24,325 nucleotides of DNA from Syntrophaceae bacterium UBA5744 (GTDB lineage Bacteria > Desulfobacterota > Syntrophia > Syntrophales > UBA2192). A program made the position numbers and the translations under genes. Positions 6,446 to 13,783 of the stretch are shown one piece after another; position 1 is the first letter of the stretch; every line of letters begins with the position of its first letter. Under the pieces are notes generated by a model, which saw only the letters and a list, made by a program, of their open reading frames with translations, was not told where the DNA came from and ran no database searches. Location: positions 1-24,325 of the forward strand of contig DIFQ01000086.1 in NCBI GenBank assembly GCA_002419215.1. Direction: 5' to 3'.

Positions 6446-7531
6446 TCAGCCGATCTCCTGCAATTCCTTCGAAAACTCCGTGAGTACCCGCACGCCTCCC
6501 TTTTCGACAAGGGCCGTAACCTCGATGCGGATCCCGCACAAACCGGGAAGATAGATCCCGGGCTCGATGGTGATCACCATCCCCTCTTCGAGAACGGCCT
6601 CCGACAAGGCCGAGAGCCTTGGGGCCTCATGGATGTCGAGTCCCAGCCCGTGCCCTGTCCCGTGGGAAAAACGGGGGCCGTAACCTGCCTTTTCGATCAC
6701 AGCCCTCGCGGCGGCATCCACGTCGCGGCAGAACGCTCCGGGCCTCGCCGTTTCCAGGGCCCTGTCGTGGGCCTCCTTGACGAGGGCATAGAGTTTTTTG
6801 TGGCGTTTCCCGGCCTGCCCGACAACGAAGGTGCAGGTCTCGTCCGAATGGTAGCCGCTGCTGACGGCCCCGTAATCTACGACCACGAAGTCCCCCGGCC
6901 GAATCTTTCGCCTGCCCGGCCGCGCATGGGGAAGGGCACTGTTGGGCCCTGACGCAATGATCGTGTCAAAGGAGGGCGCCTCCGCACCCCTCTGCCGCAT
7001 TCCGTATTCGAGTTCGATGGCGATATCCAGTTCGCACACGCCGGGCCGGATACTGACCAGGGTCGATTTCAGCGCCCCGGTGGCGATCCGGATCGCCTTG
7101 CGTATGTGCTCGATCTCGGCGGGATCCTTGACGGCGCGGATGGAGCCCAGTTCCGACGGAAGGGGTTTCCAGCGCACCCCCTTCGCCTTGCGCCGCAACG
7201 CGCCGAGAAACTCCACGGTCATGACGGAAGGCTCGAACCCCACTTGCCCGTAACCGCCCGCAGACAGGGCATCGGCAATCCCGGAGGCCTTGTCGCTGTA
7301 GAGGACCACGCGGGCTCCCGGGGCCTGTTTGGCGGCCTGGGTCGTGTACCGGCCGTCCACGAGCAGAACCGGCTTTCCGGCGCCCACGAGGAGGGCCCCG
7401 TCACTGCCGGAAAAGCCTGTCAGGTAGCGGATGTTCTTGAGGTCGAGGATGAGAAACGCCTCCACGCTCGAGCGCCGCAGGAGCGCCCGCAGCCTGGATA
7501 TCCTCGGTGCGGTGGAAGGTTGGTCAGGCAT
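6446..7531 (-). CDS. M24 family Xaa-Pro aminopeptidase/dipeptidase
   Basis: The protein has the creatinase-like N-terminal domain (about 1-130; NIRYLTGFSGSDG at 33-45) and the pita-bread M24 catalytic domain. The five dinuclear-metal ligands are all visible: D219 (VVVDYG), D230 (HSDET), H294 (GTGHGLG), E323 (ITIEPG) and E337 (RIEV). Such cytosolic enzymes remove an N-terminal residue before proline (PepP) or split X-Pro dipeptides (PepQ); at 361 residues it resembles the short PepP/YqhT type, but substrate preference cannot be settled here. The ATG overlaps the stop of the upstream TPR gene by 8 nt, so the two are probably translationally coupled. Confidence 0.92.
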   Translation of the reverse strand: MPDQPSTAPRISRLRALLRRSSVEAFLILDLKNIRYLTGFSGSDGALLVGAGKPVLLVDGRYTTQAAKQAPGARVVLYSDKASGIADALSAGGYGQVGFEPSVMTVEFLGALRRKAKGVRWKPLPSELGSIRAVKDPAEIEHIRKAIRIATGALKSTLVSIRPGVCELDIAIELEYGMRQRGAEAPSFDTIIASGPNSALPHARPGRRKIRPGDFVVVDYGAVSSGYHSDETCTFVVGQAGKRHKKLYALVKEAHDRALETARPGAFCRDVDAAARAVIEKAGYGPRFSHGTGHGLGLDIHEAPRLSALSEAVLEEGMVITIEPGIYLPGLCGIRIEVTALVEKGGVRVLTEFSKELQEIG

Positions 7532-8405
7532 GGCCTTTCATCCTGTCGAGAGAGGCGAGCCATCGGTTCAGCTCTCCGACAACCCTCTCGCGGCGTTTCG
7601 GGACGGCGCCTTCCCGCCCTTCTGCGGCGGCTGCGCCGGGCGCCAATTCATCGGGCTCGAGAAGCCCTGTTGTGACCGTGCGGCTGAACAGGCCCTGGAA
7701 AGGGGGTGCTACAGGCTCCCCGAAAAAGAGATCCCTGCGTCCGCCGTCCGGAACGGTTTCGCCGGCAGCGGTTGCAATGACCTCCTCCCGGGCCTGCGGC
7801 CGGAGTTTCGCGAGTCTGTCCAGGGCATCCTGATTCTGGGGATCCGAGGCGAGAATCTCCTTGAGAAGCGCCTCGGCCAGCTCCCGGTATCCCTGCCGGG
7901 CATAGAGATCGGCCAGCGTCAGGGTCTTGAAATCGGCCGACCGGGGCAATCCGACCTCCTCGTCGGATTTCTCCGGGCCGGGCTCCGGGTACGTCCGGCT
8001 TTCCCTCCGCAGCCTGTCCTCCAGATCCGCAATGGCCTCCGGGGACTCCGGATTCATGGACATGTAGATGCGGGTGGCCCGTTCGGCCTCCTCGTCGAGC
8101 CCCCGGTCCCGGCACAGCTCCGATAGAATGGTGAAAGCCGGTGACCAGCGGACCATGTCGTCGCTGAGCCCCCTCAGCACATCGAGGGCGGGGTCCTTCT
8201 CCCCTTTACGGTACCAGCCGATGCCCAGAACGATCTTGGCTTCCACATCATCCGGATAGATCCGCAGGCGCTCGAGCGCCAGATCGACGGCCAGGGCGGG
8301 GTCCTGCTCGAGGCACGCCCCGGCCCGGGCGATGAACTCCTTGCGGTCCACGACCTCGCTGAGACTCACCATCTCATAGCCGCCTTGGGTGCCGTCCTTT
8401 TCCAT
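7524..8405 (-). CDS. Tetratricopeptide-repeat protein of unknown function
   Basis: The 293 residues contain TPR-like helical pairs around residues 24-55, 57-86, 92-121 and a clearer one at 160-192 (LTLADLYARQGYRELAEALLKEILASDPQ). A Pro/Glu-rich linker (138-158) separates the two groups. The C-terminus ends in a short conserved-looking helix with a tryptophan (ELNRWLASLDRM). No signal peptide or membrane segment is seen, so it is probably a cytosolic scaffold. AAGGGAAG 7 nt upstream supports the ATG at 8405. It is the first gene after the pilQ terminator and is coupled to the downstream peptidase; proximity to the pil operon is suggestive but does not prove a pilus role. Confidence 0.75.
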   Translation of the reverse strand: MEKDGTQGGYEMVSLSEVVDRKEFIARAGACLEQDPALAVDLALERLRIYPDDVEAKIVLGIGWYRKGEKDPALDVLRGLSDDMVRWSPAFTILSELCRDRGLDEEAERATRIYMSMNPESPEAIADLEDRLRRESRTYPEPGPEKSDEEVGLPRSADFKTLTLADLYARQGYRELAEALLKEILASDPQNQDALDRLAKLRPQAREEVIATAAGETVPDGGRRDLFFGEPVAPPFQGLFSRTVTTGLLEPDELAPGAAAAEGREGAVPKRRERVVGELNRWLASLDRMKGHA

Positions 8406-8512
8406 CAGCTTGCTTCCCTTAAACTTTCCGTCGTTTTCCTGTCCGATCTTCCTGGCTTCCGCTCTTCCGATCTTCGTGTTCAGTTCGGGGGACTAACACA
8501 GCCCCCCTTCAC

Positions 8513-8518
8513 TGTCAA
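8513..8518 (-). promoter_or_regulatory. Possible -35 element for the TPR gene
   Basis: A perfect TTGACA on the minus strand lies 12 nt past the pilQ terminator, but no good -10 follows at 16-18 nt (only TTAGTC/TAGTCC). A G5/C5 hairpin immediately after it could matter. A promoter here is expected because the terminator separates the TPR gene from pilQ. Confidence 0.3.
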
Positions 8519-8529
8519 GGTTGAAAAGG

Positions 8530-8563
8530 AAAACCCCGCAGCCCTGTGGACTCGCGGGGTTTT
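8530..8563. terminator. Rho-independent terminator after pilQ
   Basis: AAAACCCCGC (8530-8539) pairs perfectly with GCGGGGTTTT (8554-8563) around a 14-nt loop. It ends the pil operon on the minus strand, where TTTTCCTTTTC follows. The plus-strand side also has a T-rich tail, so it is symmetrical. Confidence 0.85.
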
Positions 8564-8575
8564 TGTTTTTCATTT

Positions 8576-8607
8576 CCTAACTTCTCAACTTCCCAACTTC
8601 ATCACTT
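8576..8607. repeat. Octamer array (four units, period 8)
   Basis: Four units, CCTAACTT, CTCAACTT, CCCAACTT and CATCACTT, lie between the pilQ stop and its terminator. It is a single arm with no facing partner. The same unit family occurs at 15067-15098. Confidence 0.6.
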
Positions 8608-8615
8608 CTTCCTGA

Positions 8616-10295
8616 TCAGCTTCCCCTTGCGTCCGAGACGACCCTCGGCGTGATGAAGATGAGGATTTCACGCTTGGTCCGCGTTTCCTCCTCCGCCTTG
8701 AAGAGCCAGCCCAGCACGGGAATCTTGTAAAGGGCGGGCACGCCGCTGACTCCCTTCAGGTCGTTGGACTTGTAGATGCCACCGATGACGATCGTGTCGC
8801 CGTCATGGACCACGACGGTGGAGTCGACCTCGTTTTTGATGATGGGCGGGTTGCCCACGATCGACCGTGAATAGTCGGGATAGTCGTTGGTGGCCTTGAT
8901 CTCCATGGAGATCTTTCCCTCGGGGGTGATGGTCGGCTTCACGTCGAGCTTGAGCACCGCCTCCTTGAACTGGACGGTGCGGGTGACAACGCCGCCCGAG
9001 GTGGATTCCGTCACGTAGGGCACCTCCTCGCCCTGCTTGATCGTCGCCTTGACGTTGTCAAGCGTCGTGACCTTCGGGGAGGAGATGATCTTGCCCTCGT
9101 TCGAGCTCTCCAGCGCATGGATCTGGGCACTGAGAACGAAGTTGGAACCGCCGATCAGGATGCCCAGGGCCGGCGTTCCCGGGAAGGTGTAAGGGAAGTT
9201 CACGGCCTGGTTGGTGCTGGTGAACCCGACGCCGTTCGGGAAGTTCTGCGGGACCGTGACTGCGCTCGTCGAGCCTGCCGTCAGGCCCGTGGCGTACCCC
9301 GCGGAGCCGCCCAGGGCGCCGAGCTGTGTGTTGCCGGAATTGGTCAGGATGCCGCCGCCCCACTGGACACCGATTCTCCTGATAAAGGTATCGACGGCCT
9401 CGACGATCTGGGCTTCGATGGAGATCTGCTTCAGCTTGCCGCGGGAGACGTCCTCCTTGAGACGCTGCTCCTCGGCCTTCTTGATCTTGTCCGCGGGCAT
9501 GACGACGATCACGTTGCCCTGTGTCTTCGTCCCCAGCTGCTGAATGTCGAGAATCGTTTCGAGAGCCTGGTCCCAGGGAACCTCGTTGAGCTTCATGGTG
9601 ACGAGACCCTTCACGTCCTCGCCGGCCACGATGTTGAGGCCGCTCACCTCGGCAATCAGGCGGAAGACGCTCCGGATGTTGGCATCCTGGAAATCGGCCG
9701 TGATCTTCTGACCCGTGTAGACCTTGCCTTCCTTTTTCTCGACCTTGATCTCCTTGGACTTCGGTTCCGGCTGAGTCGCCCGGATCTTCTCCACTTCCCT
9801 GGTCATGGTGAAGCTCTGGGGCATGTTGGCAATGTCCACGTCGATGGTCAGCTGGTTGCCTTCCTCGCGCACGAGGTGAGGCACGGCGTCCTTCAGTACG
9901 ATCTTGACGGCCGTCACGGGACGCTCGCCCGTCTTGGTCTGGCTCGAGTAAACGCCCTCGATGACCTTGAAGCCGCCGTCGGGACGCTTTGTCTTCAGGT
10001 CATCGGGCACGTGCATCTTGTCGAAGGTGATGACGAACGTCCTGGCCGCTTCTCTCGAGGCGGTGTATCCCGAGAGCCTGGACGTGGAGACGATCACTCT
10101 TTCCTTGTCCGCCGTCCTGTCGAAGGCGATCTTCTCGACGTAGCCGACGCTGGCCTCCGCGGCCGAAGCGACGGGCTTGACGCCTTCGCCCGCAGTCGGG
10201 TCGGATGACTCGGGCCCGGCGTTCATCGTTGCGCAACCGGCAATCAGCAACCCACAGAATGAAATCGTCAGTGCCCACAGGCTCAGCTTCTTCAT
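8616..10295 (-). CDS. pilQ: Type IV pilus secretin PilQ, short lipoprotein form
   Basis: PilQ forms the outer-membrane pore through which the pilus exits. Residues 1-21 are a lipoprotein signal with lipobox LIAGC (C21, followed by Ala, compatible with outer-membrane sorting). One AMIN domain (about 51-155) precedes an STN/N0 domain (TGQKITADFQDANIRSVF, 194-211, to about 265). The secretin core runs from KQISIEAQIVEA (289-300) to RVVSD (551-555), with the VPALYKIPVLGWLF signature at 519-532. N0 and core are joined by only about 25 residues, so the N1 (NolW) domain usual in PilQ is apparently absent; at 559 residues it is short for the family. The ATG overlaps the pilP stop (ATGA). Confidence 0.93.
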   Translation of the reverse strand: MKKLSLWALTISFCGLLIAGCATMNAGPESSDPTAGEGVKPVASAAEASVGYVEKIAFDRTADKERVIVSTSRLSGYTASREAARTFVITFDKMHVPDDLKTKRPDGGFKVIEGVYSSQTKTGERPVTAVKIVLKDAVPHLVREEGNQLTIDVDIANMPQSFTMTREVEKIRATQPEPKSKEIKVEKKEGKVYTGQKITADFQDANIRSVFRLIAEVSGLNIVAGEDVKGLVTMKLNEVPWDQALETILDIQQLGTKTQGNVIVVMPADKIKKAEEQRLKEDVSRGKLKQISIEAQIVEAVDTFIRRIGVQWGGGILTNSGNTQLGALGGSAGYATGLTAGSTSAVTVPQNFPNGVGFTSTNQAVNFPYTFPGTPALGILIGGSNFVLSAQIHALESSNEGKIISSPKVTTLDNVKATIKQGEEVPYVTESTSGGVVTRTVQFKEAVLKLDVKPTITPEGKISMEIKATNDYPDYSRSIVGNPPIIKNEVDSTVVVHDGDTIVIGGIYKSNDLKGVSGVPALYKIPVLGWLFKAEEETRTKREILIFITPRVVSDARGS

Positions 10296-10849
10296 GGTCT
10301 TCCCTCGCCTTCTTCTTTATGGAGCTTCAGCGCCACGCGATGCGATTTTTCCTTGCCCTTGCTCTCCTGGTGTCTTTCTTCCACGACGACCCGGTCGGGA
10401 AGGATCTGGATCACCCTGCCGCCGTCGGGCCCGATGAGCGTGCCCAGATATACGATGTAGCCCTTGCCCCCTCCGTCTTCGACCATGGCCACGCGCTTCG
10501 ACGCCGAGCCGGCAATGCCCGTCACCCGGACCTTGTCCAGGGCAACCCGCTGCAGCGGCGTAAGATGCCCCGTGAGTCTCCTCTTCTCCGGGCCCTTCTT
10601 CGAGGGAGTGGGCAGCTCCAGCCTCACGAAGGGCTTGAAGGGGTCGGTCTTCCCCTTCGGGTCGTAACGATAATCCGGCATTTCAAGGGGGGGCGCCTGT
10701 GGTTCTGCCACCGGATTCAACGCCACGGGTTTTGCCGCAGGCGGGGTGGCCGCCGGGGAAACCGTCACGGAACCCGCAAGCAGGAAAACGAAAGCCAGGC
10801 TTCCCGCCAGGAGCTTACTTCTTCTGGGCCGCTTTTTTGTCCGTTCCAT
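10292..10849 (-). CDS. pilP: Type IV pilus inner-membrane/periplasmic protein PilP
   Basis: PilP links the inner-membrane PilN/PilO platform to the PilQ secretin. The motif YDPKGKTDPFKPF (residues 62-74) is the PilP hallmark, followed by the small beta domain (LTPLQRVALDKVRVTGI to YLGTLIG). The N-terminus is basic then hydrophobic (13-28), a signal or anchor, but there is no cysteine, so unlike Pseudomonas PilP it cannot be a lipoprotein. I use ATG 10849 (185 residues, AGAAGG just upstream); the frame is open to 10885. It overlaps the end of pilO by about 35 nt, and its stop overlaps the pilQ start. Confidence 0.88.
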   Translation of the reverse strand: MERTKKRPRRSKLLAGSLAFVFLLAGSVTVSPAATPPAAKPVALNPVAEPQAPPLEMPDYRYDPKGKTDPFKPFVRLELPTPSKKGPEKRRLTGHLTPLQRVALDKVRVTGIAGSASKRVAMVEDGGGKGYIVYLGTLIGPDGGRVIQILPDRVVVEERHQESKGKEKSHRVALKLHKEEGEGRP

Positions 10850-11456
10850 CAACCTTCTTGCTCCCTTCAACGGGCTTTTCGACAAACATGTAGGTCTTGA
10901 TCAGGAAACTCGTCGCCAAAACAGGGCCCTTGGGGCCGTTGGCGTCCTTGGCGCCTTCCCGCCGTTCCATGGAGACATCCGACACGTTGACGATGCGGGG
11001 CAGCTTCGCCACCTTCTCGAAGAAGATGGCCGTGTCGTGGAAGACCCCGGTGAGCGAAATCTTCACGGGCAGCTCGGCGTAGAATTCCTTCTCCACGGGA
11101 GCCAGGGGCTCGAAGAGCTGGAATTCGACCCCGCCGAGGCCCTCCGCCTCCGACATGGAGATGAGCAGGCCCGGGATCTCTTTCTGCTCGGGCAGCTTCG
11201 CCATGGCCACCTTCAGCTGCTCCTGCAGCTGGGCGATCTCCTTCTCGAACTTGAGTTTTTCCTCCATGAGCTTCTGCTTCTGGGTCAGCTCGATCTGGAG
11301 GGTCGCAAGATTCTGCTGGAGCCGCTCCTCGTCCTGCATGGCGCTCTGGTAGTAGATCGAGTAATAGGCGAATCCCAGCAGGATGAAGAGCACGAACAGC
11401 GCCAGGACCTTCTGCCTCACGGGCATTTTTTTGATATCGTCAACGCTCAGTGCCAT
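10815..11456 (-). CDS. pilO: Type IV pilus alignment protein PilO
   Basis: PilO is a bitopic inner-membrane protein that pairs with PilN. It has a short cytoplasmic start, a membrane segment at about residues 16-35, a coiled coil at about 40-90 (rich in Glu, Gln and Lys), then a ferredoxin-like periplasmic domain (LLISMSEAEGLGGVEFQLFEPLAP onward) and a Lys-rich tail. Length (213) is normal. The start lies 2 nt after the pilN stop, so the pair is tightly coupled. Identity rests on this architecture plus its position between pilN and pilP. Confidence 0.92.
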   Translation of the reverse strand: MALSVDDIKKMPVRQKVLALFVLFILLGFAYYSIYYQSAMQDEERLQQNLATLQIELTQKQKLMEEKLKFEKEIAQLQEQLKVAMAKLPEQKEIPGLLISMSEAEGLGGVEFQLFEPLAPVEKEFYAELPVKISLTGVFHDTAIFFEKVAKLPRIVNVSDVSMERREGAKDANGPKGPVLATSFLIKTYMFVEKPVEGSKKVDGTDKKAAQKK

Positions 11457-11458
11457 GC

Positions 11459-12007
11459 TCAGAACCCCTTCTTGAGATTGCAGGACAGGGTGAACTGCTT
11501 CAGCTTGTTGCCCGCGATTTCCGTTTGTTTCGACGAGACCAGGTCGACGGAGGTGAGGTGCTTGGATTTTTCCAGGTTTCTCATGAATTTCGCGATCGCG
11601 ATGTTGTCCTTCGCGAACCCGTCGATCTTCACGTCCGCTTCGGTTTCCTTCATCGACTTGATCCAGACCTGGTTGGCCGGGACCATGGCGGTCAACTCAT
11701 CGAGGAAGAAGACCTTGGCAAACCGGTTCTTCTCGAGGTAGCTGATGATGTTGAGCCGCTTTTCCAGGATCTCCTTCGCCTTCTTGTACTGGTTGATGTC
11801 GCCGATGCTCGACTTGAGCTGCTGCAGCGTCTGCTGGGTGCTCTGCACCTGGTTTTCGAGATCGCTGAGCTTCATCACGGTGAAGATGTGGAACCCGCCG
11901 AGCAGGACCGCGAAGGCGACTCCCAGGGCGCCAAGGATGACGGCCTGGTTCTTCGACTGGACTTCCTTTTTCTTTTCCCTGTAGGGAAGCAGGTTGACCT
12001 TGATCAT
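11459..12007 (-). CDS. pilN: Type IV pilus assembly protein PilN
   Basis: The conserved N-terminal peptide IKVNLLPYRE (residues 2-11) is the PilN segment that docks into PilM. A membrane helix follows at about 22-45, then a coiled coil (50-90) and a periplasmic ferredoxin-like domain (FFLDELTAMVPANQVWIKSM). Length 182 is typical. Its ATG overlaps the pilM stop by 4 nt (ATGA), as expected for subunits made in step. Confidence 0.95.
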   Translation of the reverse strand: MIKVNLLPYREKKKEVQSKNQAVILGALGVAFAVLLGGFHIFTVMKLSDLENQVQSTQQTLQQLKSSIGDINQYKKAKEILEKRLNIISYLEKNRFAKVFFLDELTAMVPANQVWIKSMKETEADVKIDGFAKDNIAIAKFMRNLEKSKHLTSVDLVSSKQTEIAGNKLKQFTLSCNLKKGF

Positions 12008-13074
12008 TTGTCCCCGATCCTCCTCATGGCGAGCCCGACACCGACAGACGCCTGCGGCCCGATTTCTTTCAGGTCTTCGGCAGAGAATGACTTCTTGTCG
12101 AAGGACACCTTCCTGAAGGGATTGGCGATCTCGACCTCCACGTTGAGCCGCTGGAGAAGGGCCTCACCGATGCCGGGCATCCGGGCCGTCCCGCCGCACA
12201 GCAGGATCTGCTTGATGAACTTCCCGGGGTAAGTGGAGCGGAAGTAATCAACGGAACGTTCGATCTCCAGCAGCAGGGGGTCGGCAAAGTTGAGGAGTTC
12301 TTCCTTGCTCTGCTCGTCGGCGGAATTTGCCTTCTCCAGCTTCACGCGCTCGGCCTCCTCGAAGGAAACCCCCGTCTTGTCCTGCAGGTTTTCCGTGATC
12401 GAGTACCCCCCCAGGGGGAAGTCGCGGATGAAGATGGAGGCACCGCCCTTGACGACATTGATGTTGGTCATGCTGGCGCCGATGTTCACGAGGATGCAGA
12501 CGTCGTCGTGACCGTAATCGTAGTTCTCCTCGTACATCGTTTCCAGGGCGAAGGAGTCCACATCCATGATGACCACGTCGAGCCCCGCCTTGCGGAGGGT
12601 TTCGATGTAGCTCTGGACGACGTCCTTCTTGGCGGCTACGAGAAAGACCTCCATCTGGCCGGGGCTCATCTCGCTGGGGCCCAGGATATGGAAGTCGAAG
12701 TTGACGTCTTTCATGTCGCCGAAGGGCAGGTATTTCTCGATCTCGTCGCTGATCAGCTCGCGCAGCGATTCCTCATCCATGGAGGGAAAGCTGATCTTCT
12801 TGGCGATGACGGAGTATCCGGAGAGGGAGGTGACGACCGTTCGGGCCTTGCAGCGGGAAATCTTGAGGAGCTCCTTGGTGCGCTCGACCAGGGCATTGGG
12901 GTTGACGATGAGGCCGTCGGTGACAATGCCCTTTGCAAGGGGAACGCTGGCGTAGTTCTGGAGCACGTACCCGTCGGGCCCCTCGGCGATCTCCGAGACC
13001 TTGATGGAACTGGATCCGATGTCGAGTCCCGCAATCTGTTTCTTGCTTGCAAACAGGCCGTTCAGTTTGAGCAT
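12004..13074 (-). CDS. pilM: Type IV pilus assembly ATPase-fold protein PilM
   Basis: PilM is an FtsA/actin-like cytoplasmic protein that binds nucleotide and the PilN tail. The phosphate-1 motif GLDIGSSSIKV is at residues 16-26. Further actin-fold landmarks are VVTSLSGYSVIAKKI, LVNIGASMTNINVV and the late LLCGGTARMPGIGEAL adenosine-binding loop. Length (356) is normal. GAGGA about 5 nt before the ATG gives a good ribosome site. It is the first gene of pilMNOPQ and lies about 90 nt behind a sigma-54 promoter. No pilA, pilB, pilT or pilC gene is in the window. Confidence 0.96.
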   Translation of the reverse strand: MLKLNGLFASKKQIAGLDIGSSSIKVSEIAEGPDGYVLQNYASVPLAKGIVTDGLIVNPNALVERTKELLKISRCKARTVVTSLSGYSVIAKKISFPSMDEESLRELISDEIEKYLPFGDMKDVNFDFHILGPSEMSPGQMEVFLVAAKKDVVQSYIETLRKAGLDVVIMDVDSFALETMYEENYDYGHDDVCILVNIGASMTNINVVKGGASIFIRDFPLGGYSITENLQDKTGVSFEEAERVKLEKANSADEQSKEELLNFADPLLLEIERSVDYFRSTYPGKFIKQILLCGGTARMPGIGEALLQRLNVEVEIANPFRKVSFDKKSFSAEDLKEIGPQASVGVGLAMRRIGDK

Positions 13075-13173
13075 GGGGTCCTCTGTGTTCTGCGGTCTCG
13101 CCCGGCCCGCAAACCGGGACAGGCTGAGTTGGTTATGACTGAATCACTTCGCACCACTACGGGCACTACGTTA

Positions 13174-13189
13174 AGCAAGCACTGTGCCA
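13174..13189 (-). promoter_or_regulatory. Sigma-54 (-24/-12) promoter of the pilMNOPQ operon
   Basis: Read on the minus strand, TGGCACAGTGCTTGCT matches the consensus TGGCACG-N4-TTGCA at 10 of 12 fixed positions, with invariant GG and GC exactly 10 nt apart. Transcription would begin near 13162, about 88 nt before the pilM ATG. A perfect 12-nt palindrome, GGCTCCGGAGCC, lies 7 nt upstream (13196-13207). Sigma-54 promoters need an enhancer-binding activator; PilR is the usual one for pilus genes, but its site cannot be assigned here. Confidence 0.8.
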
Positions 13190-13361
13190 TGGACTGGCTC
13201 CGGAGCCGCCTGCGGCCTGGCTGTCCCGGCTGTAACCCCGGAAGGCCGTGATTTTGAGGCCTTTTCAGCGAGGTCTGCCCCGCGGCGGCATTCCAAGAGG
13301 CAAAGCGGCAGCGAAAAAACCCTAACGTTTATAATCGGCAATGTCGGGGCAGGAGTTAAAT

Positions 13362-13416
13362 AAAAAAAACGGCAGGGGATTTCAGGAATCGGCGGGCAAT
13401 GGCTGAAAAACGCCGT
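13362..13416 (-). terminator. Candidate intrinsic terminator of the DUF39-ftsB unit
   Basis: On the minus strand a two-part stem, ACGGC/GCCGT (5 bp) and TTTCAG/CTGAAA (6 bp) with an internal loop, ends in a run of eight T residues at 13362-13369. It lies about 80 nt past the ftsB stop and well before the sigma-54 promoter. The rest of the 419-bp gap 13075-13493 holds no gene that I can support. Confidence 0.45.
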
Positions 13417-13463
13417 ATGACGGTGTTCTCGGGAGAATGTAAAGGTTTTTGACACCCTCGCAG

Positions 13464-13487
13464 GAGGGAAGAAGGTGAGAGGGTGAG
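13464..13487. repeat. Octamer array (three units, period 8)
   Basis: Units GAGGGAAG, AAGGTGAG and AGGGTGAG run up to the ftsB stop codon. They belong to the same family as the arms at 2025-2047 and 6348-6366, but no facing arm is present here. Confidence 0.5.
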
Positions 13488-13493
13488 AAGGAT

Positions 13494-13760
13494 TCACTCG
13501 ACGTGGCGGTAGACCCGGTCGTTTTGCTTGACCATCCCCAGCTCGTCGCGGGCCACCTTTTCGATGTAGCGCAGGTCGTTGCGGAGAAGGAGGATCTCCT
13601 TTTTGAGGGTGTCGTTTTTCGCGACGATCTCCTCGTTTCCCTTTTGGAGGTCGAGGAGCTTCTGATTCAGGCGGTAGTTGTCCAGGACTCCCCTGCTGCC
13701 AAAGAGGATGACCGACCCCATCAGGATCAGGAAGAGCAGAAGAAATTTCCCCACCTTCAT
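13494..13760 (-). CDS. ftsB: Septum formation initiator, FtsB/DivIC family
   Basis: This 88-residue protein has the FtsB/DivIC layout: a few cytoplasmic residues, one membrane helix (about 5-21), a coiled coil (about 28-60) and the conserved end YIEKVARDELGMVKQNDRVYR, where ARxELGMV is the family signature. FtsB works with FtsL and FtsQ to activate septal wall synthesis. It starts 23 nt after the DUF39 stop behind a G-rich ribosome site, so the two are probably co-transcribed. FtsB and DivIC cannot be told apart by sequence alone, but FtsB is the usual name in this group. Confidence 0.88.
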   Translation of the reverse strand: MKVGKFLLLFLILMGSVILFGSRGVLDNYRLNQKLLDLQKGNEEIVAKNDTLKKEILLLRNDLRYIEKVARDELGMVKQNDRVYRHVE

Positions 13761-13783
13761 CCGCCGTTCCCCCGCAACAGGCT

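Noticed and set aside
7524..13074. A new multi-gene system around the TPR protein and the pil genes
   Set aside because: A terminator separates pilQ from the TPR gene, and the TPR gene is coupled to a housekeeping-type peptidase. Nothing in the sequence ties them into one system.
13171..13497. A 108-residue minus-strand frame between ftsB and pilM
   Set aside because: Its translation has no recognisable domain, and it spans the candidate terminator, repeat DNA and the sigma-54 promoter. It also lacks a good ribosome site.
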